This document shows, piece by piece, positions 1-11,900 of a stretch of DNA of 64,000 nucleotides. The notes beneath the pieces are model-generated. The model worked only from the letters and a program-made list of their open reading frames with translations. It made no database searches and was not told where the DNA came from. How positions within the stretch are numbered: position 1 is the stretch's first letter; every line of letters begins with the position of its first letter. This stretch comes from Pratylenchus scribneri. Its lineage: Eukaryota; Nematoda; Chromadorea; Rhabditida; Pratylenchidae. A program made the position numbers and the translations under genes. The stretch is taken from assembly GCA_030063045.1 (NCBI GenBank), contig JAQSEB010000059.1, forward strand, positions 868,001 to 932,000. The letters run 5' to 3'.

Positions 1-560
1 AATTGTGACCAAACCAAAATGGGTTTAAACCGTTTAATACCCTTTAATTGTGACCAAACCAAAATGGGTTTAAACCGTTTAATACCCTTTAATTGTGACC
101 AAACCAAAATGGGTTTAAACCGTTTAATACCCTTTAATTGTGACCAAACCAAAATGGGTTTAAACCGTTTAATACCCTTTAATTGTAGACCAAACCAAAA
201 TGGGTTTAAACCGTTTAATACCCTTTAATTGTGACCAAACCAAAATGGGTTTAAACCGTTTAATACCCTTTAATTGTAGACCAAACCAAAATGGGTTTAA
301 ACCGTTTAATACCCTTTAATTGTTGACCAAACCAAAATGGGTTTAAACCGTTTAATACCCTTTAATTGTTGACCAAACCAAAATGGGTTTAAACCGTTTA
401 ATACCCTTTAATTATTGACCAAACCAAAATGGGTTTAAACCGTTTAATACCCTTTAATTGTTGACCAAACCAAAATGGGTTTAAACCGTTTAATACCCTT
501 TAATTGTTGACCAAACCATAACAAATTATATACCATTCAATGCGTCCTGACCAGCTCTAT
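1..560. repeat. 45-46 bp minisatellite and element end
   Basis: About eleven head-to-tail copies of a 45-46 base unit, whose core reads ACCAAACCAAAATGGGTTT followed by AAACCGTTTAATACCCTTTA. Early units are 45 bp (GTGACC) and later ones 46 bp (GTTGACC). The array ends in a unique tail running from CATAACAAATTATATACC to about 560. The same array-plus-tail structure recurs inside introns at 11.8, 12.7, 29.7, 32.3, 34.0 and 36.3 kb, so it is a dispersed element family and not a single-locus satellite. The array is cut by the window start. Confidence 0.95.
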
Positions 561-647
561 CCAATTTTGGGTATATTTATATTTACCCATATATAATTCT
601 TTTTTCGATAAATTAAATAATATCCAAATGAATTCCATTTCCCAATT

Positions 648-1800
648 TCACACCTTTTCAATGTATTCTTTGGCCTCTGGCTCCAATCCACCCTCAAATT
701 CTGCCCATTTTTTGATGGCCGTTTGCCAAATTTCCTCCAACAATTCCGCAAATTTTGGCGTTTTCCCCTTCAGCTCGGCCCATAAATCGCCGCCTGACTT
801 AAATGAGGCGGCCCCCTCCCAAACTTTGGACAATTGTTCCAATTCCGAAACGAGTACTTCGCCCAGTTTGTTGCGCCATTCATCCGGCAAAATTCCTGCT
901 GGGTAGAAAATTTACCGTAAATTATCTTTTAATTTCCTATTCTCTAATAATTTCTCATATTTTGGAGAGGTTAAAAATAACAATTCCCCATTGGGTTTTA
1001 AAAGAGATTTTAGGGTATGAATGGTTAAGGATTAGGGATATGTTCAATTTATCGCCATTTAAAATAACTAACTCATCAAGGACTTAGATAATTTTATTAA
1101 CAAATTAAAGAGCAGACTTTTGACTATTAAATAATATTAATTTTATTTAAATTGATTCAGAATTTAACCTAAAAAACCTTTTATAGACCTTTACGCGGAT
1201 TATTGAAATCAGCAGTGGTTTTTTAACCATAATTTCAGTTCTGAACCAATTTAAATATAATTAATATTATTTAATAGCCAAAAGTCTGCTCTTTAATTTG
1301 ATACTAAAATCATCAAAATTGACTCAGTCCTTGATGAGTTATTTTAAATGGCACCAAGTTGGACTATTCCCAAAGGATTGTGAAATGTTTAGGCAAAAAA
1401 ATATGCCTCGAAATTTGGCCGGAATCCAATCGAAAAGACTGTCAGGTGAGGCAATGTTCTTGATGAATTTGTTGATTTGATCCGGGTCAATGGATTCGAC
1501 CAAATTTTTTATGCCTGCCATTGGGTCCTGTTGGCCTCCAGTCCCATCTAATTGGAAAATTAAATTCATTTTTTAATTCATTCTTCAAACCGGATTTCGG
1601 CATTTGCCCTAGTGCAGCCTGCATTCCCTCCTATAAATAAATTTTGAGTTTGGCAAATTTTGTGAATAAAATTTTATGACCAAAAATCCGCCAATCATTT
1701 CCGACAAATCCGGGGTGTTTTCTTCTTTTTTCCCATTAATACCAGTTAACAAAAAGACAATCAGAAAGAGGAAATTGAGGGCAACCCAATTGGTGGACAT
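648..1800 (-). CDS. Secreted FAR-like (fatty-acid/retinol-binding) protein
   Basis: Reconstructed exons on the minus strand are 1681-1800, 1591-1630, 1407-1547 and 648-898, giving about 183 residues with every phase joining in frame. The first exon starts at a Met followed by a hydrophobic signal peptide (ALNFLFLIVFLLTGING), so the product should be secreted. The rest is predicted helical and rich in Lys/Glu. The last exon (LPDEWRNKLGEVL ... GLEPEAKEYIEKV) resembles nematode FAR proteins, which are 180-190 residues long, bind lipids and retinol, and are secreted at the parasite surface. Family assignment is by pattern only. Intron 3 has a GC donor and carries a 299 bp foldback element. The donor of intron 1 (GTCATA) is also weak. 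The C-terminal stop follows directly on a possible GT donor, so a further exon cannot be excluded. Confidence 0.5.
1054..1352. mobile_element. Foldback MITE in FAR-like intron 3
   Basis: The left end GCCATTTAAAATAACT with CATCAAGGACT is mirrored at the right end by AGTCCTTGATGAGTTATTTT. Inner arms at about 1099-1160 and 1241-1300 (AAATTAAAGAGCAGACTTTT and its complement) also pair. The whole 299 bp therefore folds into one long hairpin with no coding capacity, typical of a non-autonomous DNA transposon. It lies inside the third intron of the FAR-like gene. Confidence 0.8.
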
Positions 1801-2099
1801 TTTTTGAGAGAAACGAATTGAATGAATTCGGCAATTTTTTGGATTGGATTTGGCCACCTTTTGGGAAGATATGAAAACCAAAGGCTTGGATGGAATCAAT
1901 AAATTGGCCATACCCCTCCAACAAATCCCCCGATTTCCCCTCCCTCTCGCACAGATTTTACGTCGCGCAGCCAAAAATAGAATGGGCCGAGTGCGTCTTC
2001 CACGTCCCCAAAAATAAAATAAAAATTATATAATTTTTTAAATAAAAAATAATTATAAAATTGGAATTTGGCCAAATCTATCACATAGTTCATTTTAAA

Positions 2100-2965
2100 T
2101 CCTAATAATATATTATTCTTTTAAAAAGGATTATGGAGTAATATTTATTAAAAGTTAGACAATTTTCCACTCTATCCAACCATACCAAGTTCATCAAGAA
2201 AGATAGGGATTCAACGGAGTTATGAAGGCCCAATTATGGGGAGCTCATCAGCCTTTCAACTCTCAAATATACAGTATAGGAAGGAAGGAAAGAGAGAACT
2301 CACAACTCAATGTATAGTGATTATGCCTTCAAGGCATTTCTTCTGCTGCTGACTTGTGGAGAAGAGTTTCTCTCTGCTACCGTATTTTTTCTTCCTTAAA
2401 TCAAAGAGGCAAAGGAAGAGAAGGAGGGAAGGGCAGGGGGACTCAATTTATTAGGTGATTTTGCCTTCAAGACATTTCTGCGATTGGCTGCTGATTGTTA
2501 CTTGTGAAGAGGAAGGAAGGCTCTCTGCTACCGTATTTTTTGCTTCCTTAATCAACGAGTGAGTCTTTAACACTTCCTAAAAGCATTTTTAATAGCTTAT
2601 TAGCTGTCGCTTCCATGTGACAAAATATTTTGATTATTCTCATATGTTCGGAAGCTTATAATCATTAATGGAACTGATTTTAATGGTTTTGGCATTGTTT
2701 GAAAGCAAAAAACATTTGATTATGAAGCTAAAACTAGAATTTAGGAAGCAATATTTCTACTATTCAAAAAATAAATTGACTTTGTGGGCTAAAAGAGGGA
2801 TTAGGGTAACAACTTATTGGCATAATGGTCAATGGGAATAATAGTCAGAGAAATTTATCATAAAAAATAAATAAACTTTAAATAAAGCCGAAAAAATAAT
2901 TATAAAAATTGGAATTTGGCGAAATAAATGTGAATTTTTGGGATTTATCTTCTTGTTTTTCTTTA
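2100..2965. other. Intergenic, imperfect duplication at 2.3-2.56 kb
   Basis: No gene seen. Two imperfect copies of a roughly 110 bp segment lie at about 2325-2405 and 2454-2560. They share GCCTTCAAGGCATTTCT-like and CTCTCTGCTACCGTATTTTT motifs. The CTACCGTATTTTT string also forms the ends of the small foldback element at 43.18 kb. This is the 3' side of Dicer and the 5' side of the FAR-like gene. Confidence 0.5.
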
Positions 2966-5900
2966 TTAGGCATTGCCTTGTTCCTGTTTTTTCTCAGCTT
3001 CTTCACGTTTCTTTCTTTCTTTTTCGGCCGCCGCTGCACTTTTCACTTTGTCCAATTTCCTCAGATGCATCAATGCTCGTTTTGCGGCCGTCGATTTGGC
3101 AATTCGATAGCTTCGCCCCATCCCAGTGAATTGTAAATTGTCATTGACGGTCACAGTAACGCGCACTTTGCCAGTTTCCAATTTGCGTTCAAGTTTCCTT
3201 GAAATTAAGAAATGTTTTGAATTAATTTAATTACATTTGAATAGTTTTTAATTTAACATAAAAATGTTTTTATAGCTAAGTGAAACACAAATGTTTTAGC
3301 TAAGTGAAACACAAATGTTTTAGCTAAGTGAAACACAAATGTTTTAGCTAAGTGAAACACAAAATGTTTTTAAGCAAACGAAAACACAAATGTTTTTAGC
3401 TAAGTAAAACACAAAATGTTTTTAAGCAAACGAAAACAAAAATGTTTTTAGCTAAGTAAAACACAAATGTTTTTAAGCAAACGAAAACACAAATGTTTTT
3501 AGCTAAGTGAAACACAAAATGTTTTAAGCAAACGAAAACACAAATGTTTTTAGCTAAGTAAAACACAAATATTTTTAAGCAAAGAAAACAAATTTTTTAG
3601 TAAAAAATAAAAATGTTTTTAGCAAGCGAAATATTTACGGAAACAAAATTTAAAATAAAAAATTTTAAGAACATTTTCTCAATTTTTTTTGGACTTACGC
3701 GAATTTTGCTTGGCAATTTTTCCGTTCAAACAATTCTCGAACTGGCGATTGTGGCGGATTTTCACAACATTTTTCGATCACTTCCCGCATCAAATTGTAA
3801 AAAATTCGCCAAACAATGTCCAAATCCATGCCACAGTCCAAATAAACTGCACCGGCCACTGATTCGAAAATGTCGCCCATTGCTTTGGGCACTTCCACGT
3901 CCTCCTCGTAGTCTTCGTCAATTTGTTCTTCGTTGAGCATGAAAATTTCATCGTCAAAATTGGCACAATGCGAGAAATCCTTTTGCTTGCAAAAATTCAC
4001 AAATTTTTCAATCATTAGATGCAATTGAGGCGAAAGCATCATAAAATGCTGAAATTTAAAAAATTGGGATTAATGTTTACGGACTATTAAAATTACTTTA
4101 TGGAAATTGTATTTGACGGCCAATGATGCAAAAATAGTGTTATTGACCAGAGCGGAACGCAAGTCAGTCAGGACGCCGGGCGAATATTGTTTTTTGTGTT
4201 CAAAAAGGAATCTGGTGATCAAATAGTCGAGAATGGCATCGCCCAAGAATTCCAAACGCTATAAATAAAGTTGGGAATTAAATTTATGCAAATTTAGTCA
4301 ATACCTGATAGCAGCCAGTGACTCTGTTGCGGAAATAGGAAGCATGCGTGAATGCCTGGATTAAATAGGCCTAAAAAATATTTTTCATTATTATTTAAAT
4401 ATGTTTTAGTTTAGTTTACTTTATTCCCAAATTTGTAGCCAATTGTGCGTTCAACAGAGGAAAAATCGAATTTATTGTAAATTCGCATCAAAGTTTTGAG
4501 GGAATTTTGCGGCTAAAAATGAATAAATTGTCATAAAAATTGGAGAAAAAATTAATTTACCTCCTCTTTCGTGTCAATATAATGGAGGAGTGGGGATTGA
4601 ATCACTGGACGTTCAATCAGAACCTAAAATGTTAATTTAATTTACAAAAATATTAAATAATAAGCCCACCTTTATTCCCAACCAATTCATGAATTTCAGC
4701 GCGGCCCCTTGGCCAAGTTGGATCAAATGTGCTCCGATGAGCGCTTCAACCGCATCCGCAATGGATTTGTCGCTGATGAATTGTTGGGTCAACATATTGT
4801 AGGGCATTGGCGGCAAATCCGGGATATCCGACTTGTTTTGCTGAAATGAAATTTTAATTTTATTATGATTTAATCCGAAAATTACCTGTGGGAATGTGAT
4901 CGTCTCCACTCCATTTTCCAGTTTATAATGTTGTCTATCATCATCCAACGAGCCCCAACCCGTTTCATTTGCATCCATTTCCTGTAAAATTAAAGTTTAA
5001 TTCGAATATTCAATATTTTGATCCCTTTTAATTTACCCTGAGTTTTTCATTTGTTAATTTATTTTCGCCATTTTCATCCGTTGTTTCATTATTCCCTTGA
5101 TTTTCTTCCATTAAATCATTGTAATCGTGCGGGTTGATTGCATGGAATTCTGACTGTAATTTATATTTAATCCAAAATCTTAATTTTTATTATCCAAAAA
5201 TATTTACAGTGGACGCATAGCATGGTGGAAGCCAATTCACATGAGGATCAAATTTCAGTGTTTCCATCAAAAGTGGAATACCGCGTTGATGCCCGAGGCG
5301 AAATAGACGGGAATTGGAAACCTTTGAAAATTATTAAATTATTTAAAATATTTAATTAATGTGATTTTTAAATTTAACATTAAAAATTGAATTAAATCAC
5401 CTCCTTGGAACGTGCAAAACTCAACTTTCCCTCATGTTGTTCTGTATGCGTATGGTAGAGAAAATTTGTGACTGCCATTTTTAGGAATGAATCGCCAATC
5501 TGTTCATTAAATATTTATTAATCAAATTAAGGAAAGTATTTAAATTTACCGTTTCCAATCTTTCCAAATTTATTCCTAAAATATTGAATTAATTAAATTT
5601 ATTATTGCCCAAAAAATTTACCATCAGCTGCACTGGAAGTGGTCAAAGCCTGAAGGAGTAGAGCTGGTGAAACGCCGAATAAATTCTTCTCAAACAAATT
5701 TTGCATAAAAGAAAATGACATCCACGTCAATTCGGGAGCAGTAATTTCAAATTTCTTTAAATAAAAAAAATTAAAAAATATTTGCCAAATTAAATATTCA
5801 CCTGAATTTCCTTAAATTCCAACAAATCATCGGGTGAATCCGATCGCTTCGTCTTGGTATCTTCCACAATTGTTGGTGAATTCACGCGAATACTTCGATT

Positions 5901-8900
5901 ATCGTATTCATCATCCGCAAAATAGAGTTCTTCGGAAATGACTTCTTCAGCTTTTTTTGTCGATTCATTCCGATCACTTTCATCCATTGCTTGGAGTGGA
6001 TCAAGGTTTAGCTAGAAAATTTACTTCAATTAATTTTGCAATTAATTATTGACTATGAAGCGGATTTTTAATTAAGTTTTGACCTATATTATGTATTAGA
6101 TTTGATGAGAAAAATACAAAAAATAAAATTTTTATGCATTTATTATATGTTTTTGATGTATTTTTTTAACCTATTTTACCGATTTTGATATTTTTGGGGG
6201 ATATTTCCTTTAAAAAATGCAGTAAAAACCTAAATATCCACATATTTTGCTAATTTTTGCGACCTAAAAATTCTCCTTCTATTAATAATATGACTCTACC
6301 TTTTTCGATGTCAAACTTGATGAACATGGAAGCATATTCTCATTAACCGTTGCTTTTGATTTAGCTGGAATTGTATTTGTTGGAACAATTGGGCTGATCA
6401 ATCCTCCTCCAAATCCGGCAAAGTTTTGTTCCAAATCACTCATTAAACTTTTGATGTTAATATGTTGACTGTTGCCGGAAATTGTCTTAAAAATTCAAAT
6501 ATTCATTAGAAAACAATGTTTAAATTTTACCAAAGGCAAATTTTCATTGTTGATTTGCACTGTTTTGGCCTCAAAATCCTCATCATCGCCCCAACCAGCT
6601 TCACGGACATCAGCCAGCTGGACATCGCCCAAATCGATTGCGGACATTTTATTGTCCATTGAGAATTTGAAATTGTCATATTCGATGTCATCGTCGGAAA
6701 TATCGCCGTAATTTTGTATGGTTGAATCATTGCCAATGGCAATTAGTTCGGAAATTTCCTCATCCTTTGCCGGATTGAGGCGGAAGCCATTTTTCGGTGT
6801 AAATCCATTATTTTGGGGTGCAGTTCTAGTCGCTTCTCCTCCGTTTGTTGCTGCAAATTCCAATGCATCCGATGGATCCCAAACGCCAATTTCAAATCCA
6901 CTTTCCTAAATAATTAAGTATATGAAAATTAATGAATTTTGTACCAAAAATTTTATAAAAATTGCAAATTTCTAAAAACATTCTGAATTCTACTAATTAA
7001 AAAGATTATTAAAAATTTACAAAAAAAAAATTATATGTTATTATAGCTTTCTGGGTTTGTTTTATATATAATTACAAAATTTTAAATAAAATTTCAAAAT
7101 TTTCTAAAAAGCATAGAGGTTACAAATTTCAATTTAAAAAAATTTTAAAATTCTATCTAGAGGTAACTAAAATAAGAAAAATTTTAATATTTAAATTCTT
7201 AAGTTGAAAGTATTTAATGTCCCATTGGTTATGAGAAGAATTTTATAGATAATTTAAGGGAAAAAAATTAATTAAAAATTTAAGCGAGGAACTTCTACCT
7301 TTTGTTCTCGTCCATCTTCATTTGATTCCTCCAAAGAAGTGTCCAACAATTCCAATTCTTCATCAATGCTGCGAATTTTAGCTGCCTTTTCATTTGTTTT
7401 CTTCTCCTTATTAATTCGTTTCAGTTGATCCAAATTTTTGATTTGCTGTTCAGTTTGATCACTGTTTTGAGTGGTATAGCAGAGTGGATTCCATTCATAA
7501 TTATTCGGTGTTTGTGGGCTCATTTTTAATGCATCTTCCATAACTTTGACCCGGAATTCATCAGCCAAAAGAAGTGAATTAATTCTTAAAAATTAATATA
7601 ATTAAATTTAATAAATTAATTTCCACCTGTAAAGAACAGTCGGCAATGCAACAATCTAAAAATGGGAAAATGAAAATATTATTTTATTATTATCCTAAAA
7701 ATTAGAGAGCGGATTTTAAATTTTGACCTAATTTATGCATCAGATTTGATACATAAATAATGTTTTTGAGCATTTTTTGATGTAATTTTTCTATTATTTT
7801 GACCGATTTTATCATTTTTGTGGGAAAAATTCATTAAAAATGTAATAAAAATCCAAAAATTAATTATCTATTTTTATGTTTCCGAAATATATTTTTGCAA
7901 ATTTCACGAAAAATTCTAAATAGACACCTATTTTAAATGTTATTATTTTTGGGATCTAAAATCCGCTTCCTACTAATAATTATCATCTGTCATTCACCAT
8001 GGTCCAAAGTGCCGCCGAAAGTGGATGAATATGGACCAGCTCTGGGACCAATATTTGTCTTTGAGATGGATCCGGCTTCCTTGCTGCCTTTCCTGTCGAA
8101 ATTCGAGGCAATAACAAATCTAAAAAAGATAGAAATTTTCGAAAATTAAATATATTACTCACTCATTCGAGCAGATGTATGGTCAACATCGAGTAAATTT
8201 TGGTTCTGATTGAAAATTTCCAGTTGGTATTTACTTTTGAAATATTCATTGAAATTTGTGAATTTTCTGTCCGGGAATGGGGATGAAGGCCGTTGATCTT
8301 TCAATATCTTAAAATTTGAATAATAAATATTAATTAATTTATTTAAATATTTATTGTCACCTCGGCAACATAATAAAATGCACACTGATCTTCGGATCGA
8401 TACCTAAAAAATATATTTAATGTTTAAATATTTAATTTTAAAGTATACCATGGATTCACAACCGCATCGATGTATTTATTTTCATCGAACACGAAGTTCT
8501 TTCTAATTTCATCAATGGGTTGAACCGGTGGTTCTCGGATGTTCCAATTCAAATAAGTTTGATCAAGTTCATAGTCAAATGAGGTTGGGTGGCCAACTAA
8601 AATATTTTAATATTAAATTTTAATTAATTATCAAAAATTTGGACCTTTTTTAAGTGGAACAATTAACAGAGGGATTGGAGAACATCCTGGAGCAAAGGCA
8701 ACACCGCCTCGGGCAATACGTAGAATATCTTAGAAAAAATTTTTATCTTACTAAACGCTTTTAGTTTAGTAGGTTGATTCTTTTTTTTTATAAAATTGGG
8801 GTCTCGGGTTCGAACCCGCCCAGAGGTAGGTAATTTTTTCGGGCTTAGATGTCACTTTTATACAATTTTATATATTCTACTTTACAAATCTAGGCCAAAA

Positions 8901-11900
8901 TTAATATTTAGACTAAAAATTTAAATATAAAAAAAAAGAGAAAATTAAATATTTTTGTTTAATTTGGCAAGACTAATTTCACTTTAATTCTTAAATATCA
9001 AAATGGAAATAAAAATTTTTATGATAAAAAAATTTACCCTCGAATAAATGTTGATGAAAATGACAAATCAGTTGGAAGATTTCATAGGTGAGTTGCAAAT
9101 TCCTCTTCGCCTTCTTTATTTGAACAAGCATTTCTCCGTATCGTTGGAATACAGGAAAACCGGGAATCTGAAATAAAATATTATTTAAAAATGTATTAAA
9201 TTGTTATATTTGTACCGTTGGCAATTCTTTTGATGATAAAAATCCAAAGGCGGCATTTGTTTCGAATGGATCAATTATTTTCCTCTTCTTTGGATTATTC
9301 TCCTCACTAATTGGTTTAATCATTTTCATTTCAATAATATATAAAAAGCATTCGGCTTTTTGTTCTGGAAGAGTCGCAGTGAGTGCTTTTGCCATCTAAA
9401 TTAAATGAAATTAAATAATAAATTAAAAATGTATATTAGAATGTATAAAAAATGCTTAAAAGAGGAAAACAAGTAAGAAAAAATTATTTGCTCAGAGCGG
9501 ATTCGAACCCGTGACCTAAATTTTACCAAAAAAGTATCAATCCACTAAGCCAAAAATGTCGTTTTTAGTTATTTGGTAAAATTTTCTTTATAAATCATAA
9601 ATTCATTTTTTATTTAATATTTTTAATAAATTAAATTCAACTTTTTTTAATTTAATTAATATTTTTCCGCACCTTTCTATCGTAAAGTCGCTTCTTCTTG
9701 GATGAACCAATTTTGTCCAGCAAAAATGGCAAATATTCTTCATCATCCAACTCGCCGAGCAAATCCGTCAGAATTTCTTTACCCGTAGGCAACAATTGAT
9801 CATTGAGTTCCTTGCATTGATGAAGCAATTTGCATGCCTTTAATTAGAAATAATTAATGAATTAAAATAAATTATTTAAAAACCCACTTCTAAAGCGACT
9901 GCTTTTGAAGCCATTGATTTGCTGTTGAATAACATATTTTTTGTTGTAATTGTCTGTTTGACTGGCGAATTGATTGGCAAAACCAACTCAGCTTTGAATT
10001 TAAAATATTCATTGCCATCCTCATCAAAAAATTTTAGCGAATCAATTGTGTAATTTGGGACAAGTTTTGTGAAAATGTCGGATGGTAATTTTGAGCAATA
10101 ACTAAAAAATAATAATAAATTCTCTTCTAATTAATTAAATTATTTATTTTCTTCTTAATTAATTGAAATTTATTCTCTTCTATTTATTAATTAATTAAAT
10201 ATTAAACTGACCGATTAATGAGTTGAATTGCTCCACTCAATGCAACTTTTGCCTGTGTTGATGCAACAACATAAGGAGGAATAATTTGATCCGAATGCTT
10301 TACATCCTCTTCAATTGTATAATCATCTATGCTCGAACGATAACGTTTCATAATGAGCTTAAAAATAAATTTATTTTCCACAAAAATTCAAGAAAATTTG
10401 TATTATTTTTTACTCCTTGCATAATTAAATAAATTTTGGCTTAACTGGTTAAGCGCTAGATTTTTATCAATTTCCATAAAAGTTCAAATCCTTTTTGAGA
10501 ATAAATTTTTCATATGATTTTTTTTTAATAAAAAAATTTGTAAAACCAACCTCTTCTGTGCCTGAATAGACGCTCAATTCTTGCTCAAAATTTTCTTGAT
10601 CCTTTTCTTGTACCAATAAAACAAATTCGCCATTTTCTTTTCGGGCACGGCCACTTGACTAAAATAATAAAATAAATCATTTTTATTTTACAATTTTACC
10701 TGAACATATGACCGAAAATCCAATGGAGGATCAAAACGAATTACTGCGGAATAATTAATTTTATTTTTGCATGTTTAAATTAATTAAGAAATTAACCCAA
10801 ATTGCAAATTCGAACATCGATGCCCTCCTCCAGCACATTTGTGGCAACCAACAAATTTAATTGACCATTTCGGAATTTATGCAGAATCTGAAATCGTTGA
10901 ATTTGATAAATTTATATTGTATTTAACTTAGAAATGTTCAATAGAATGTATTAAAAATTGTATAAAAATGACAATTAAGCCCGAAAAAAATACCGGACCA
11001 TGGGCGGGTTCGAACCCATGACCCTCAAATTTTGCATAAGTGTAAGGATTAAATCTTCAGGTCGATTTTTTTGGTAAAATCTTCTTTTATAAACCCTAGC
11101 CTGGCTAAACTATTTATCATACGATAATTTCTTCTTTACCTGTTCCTGCTTTTTGTTGGCCAAACGCCGGTCCTCATCATCGGTTTCATGTGTGCCCGTA
11201 TGGCCTACGATAAAATCCACTTTCAAAAAGCCAAAATCCTCTGGACTCAATTTGCTCAAATGTCTCAGTAATGTCTGGAAAATAAATTTTAAAATTATTT
11301 TAAAAATTTTTTAAAAAATTTACATTAATCATAAATGCAATAAATCTTTCATTCACAAAAATCAGTCCAGAAAGGGAATCCCGTTGTGAAATTTGTCGTC
11401 TATTTGGGGCATATTCCTTCAATATATCCAGCATTTTGCGCACTCTATCACTCAAAAAATGCTTCTTTGGGTCCATCAATTTTTCAATTGTATTGATTGA
11501 TTTAATCTAAAAAATTTAATTATTTTTCATTTATTTTTGTAAAACAAACTTTCGGGCTCAAAATATTTGTGCATAATCTGAATATTATTTTAAAAATTAA
11601 TAAATAAAAACTAATTCACTTGAATGTGGTCTCAGCCGTATGCAATATTCGACGTTGTTTTGGGCCCAACATTGGATCGTCCATAAATTTATGCAACCGT
11701 TTTTGCCATATAGTGCATCCCTTCAGGGCGGCCCAACTCCCAACATTACGCAGGGTGGAAAAGGCACGAGAAATTGCCTTAAAAAATAAATTAATCGAAT
11801 AAATAGTGAATTATAATGGTTTAAGGTGGGTTTGTCCTATATTCTCAAACCAAATATAACCAAAATTGGATAGAGGTAGTCAAAACGCATTGAATGGTAT

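Noticed and set aside
19..228. 69-codon open frame of repeated 15-residue units
   Set aside because: It is only the 45 bp minisatellite, whose length is divisible by three; the frame breaks where units become 46 bp.
2325..2560. Possible microRNA precursor pair in the duplicated segment
   Set aside because: No stable hairpin with a convincing mature arm could be drawn by eye.
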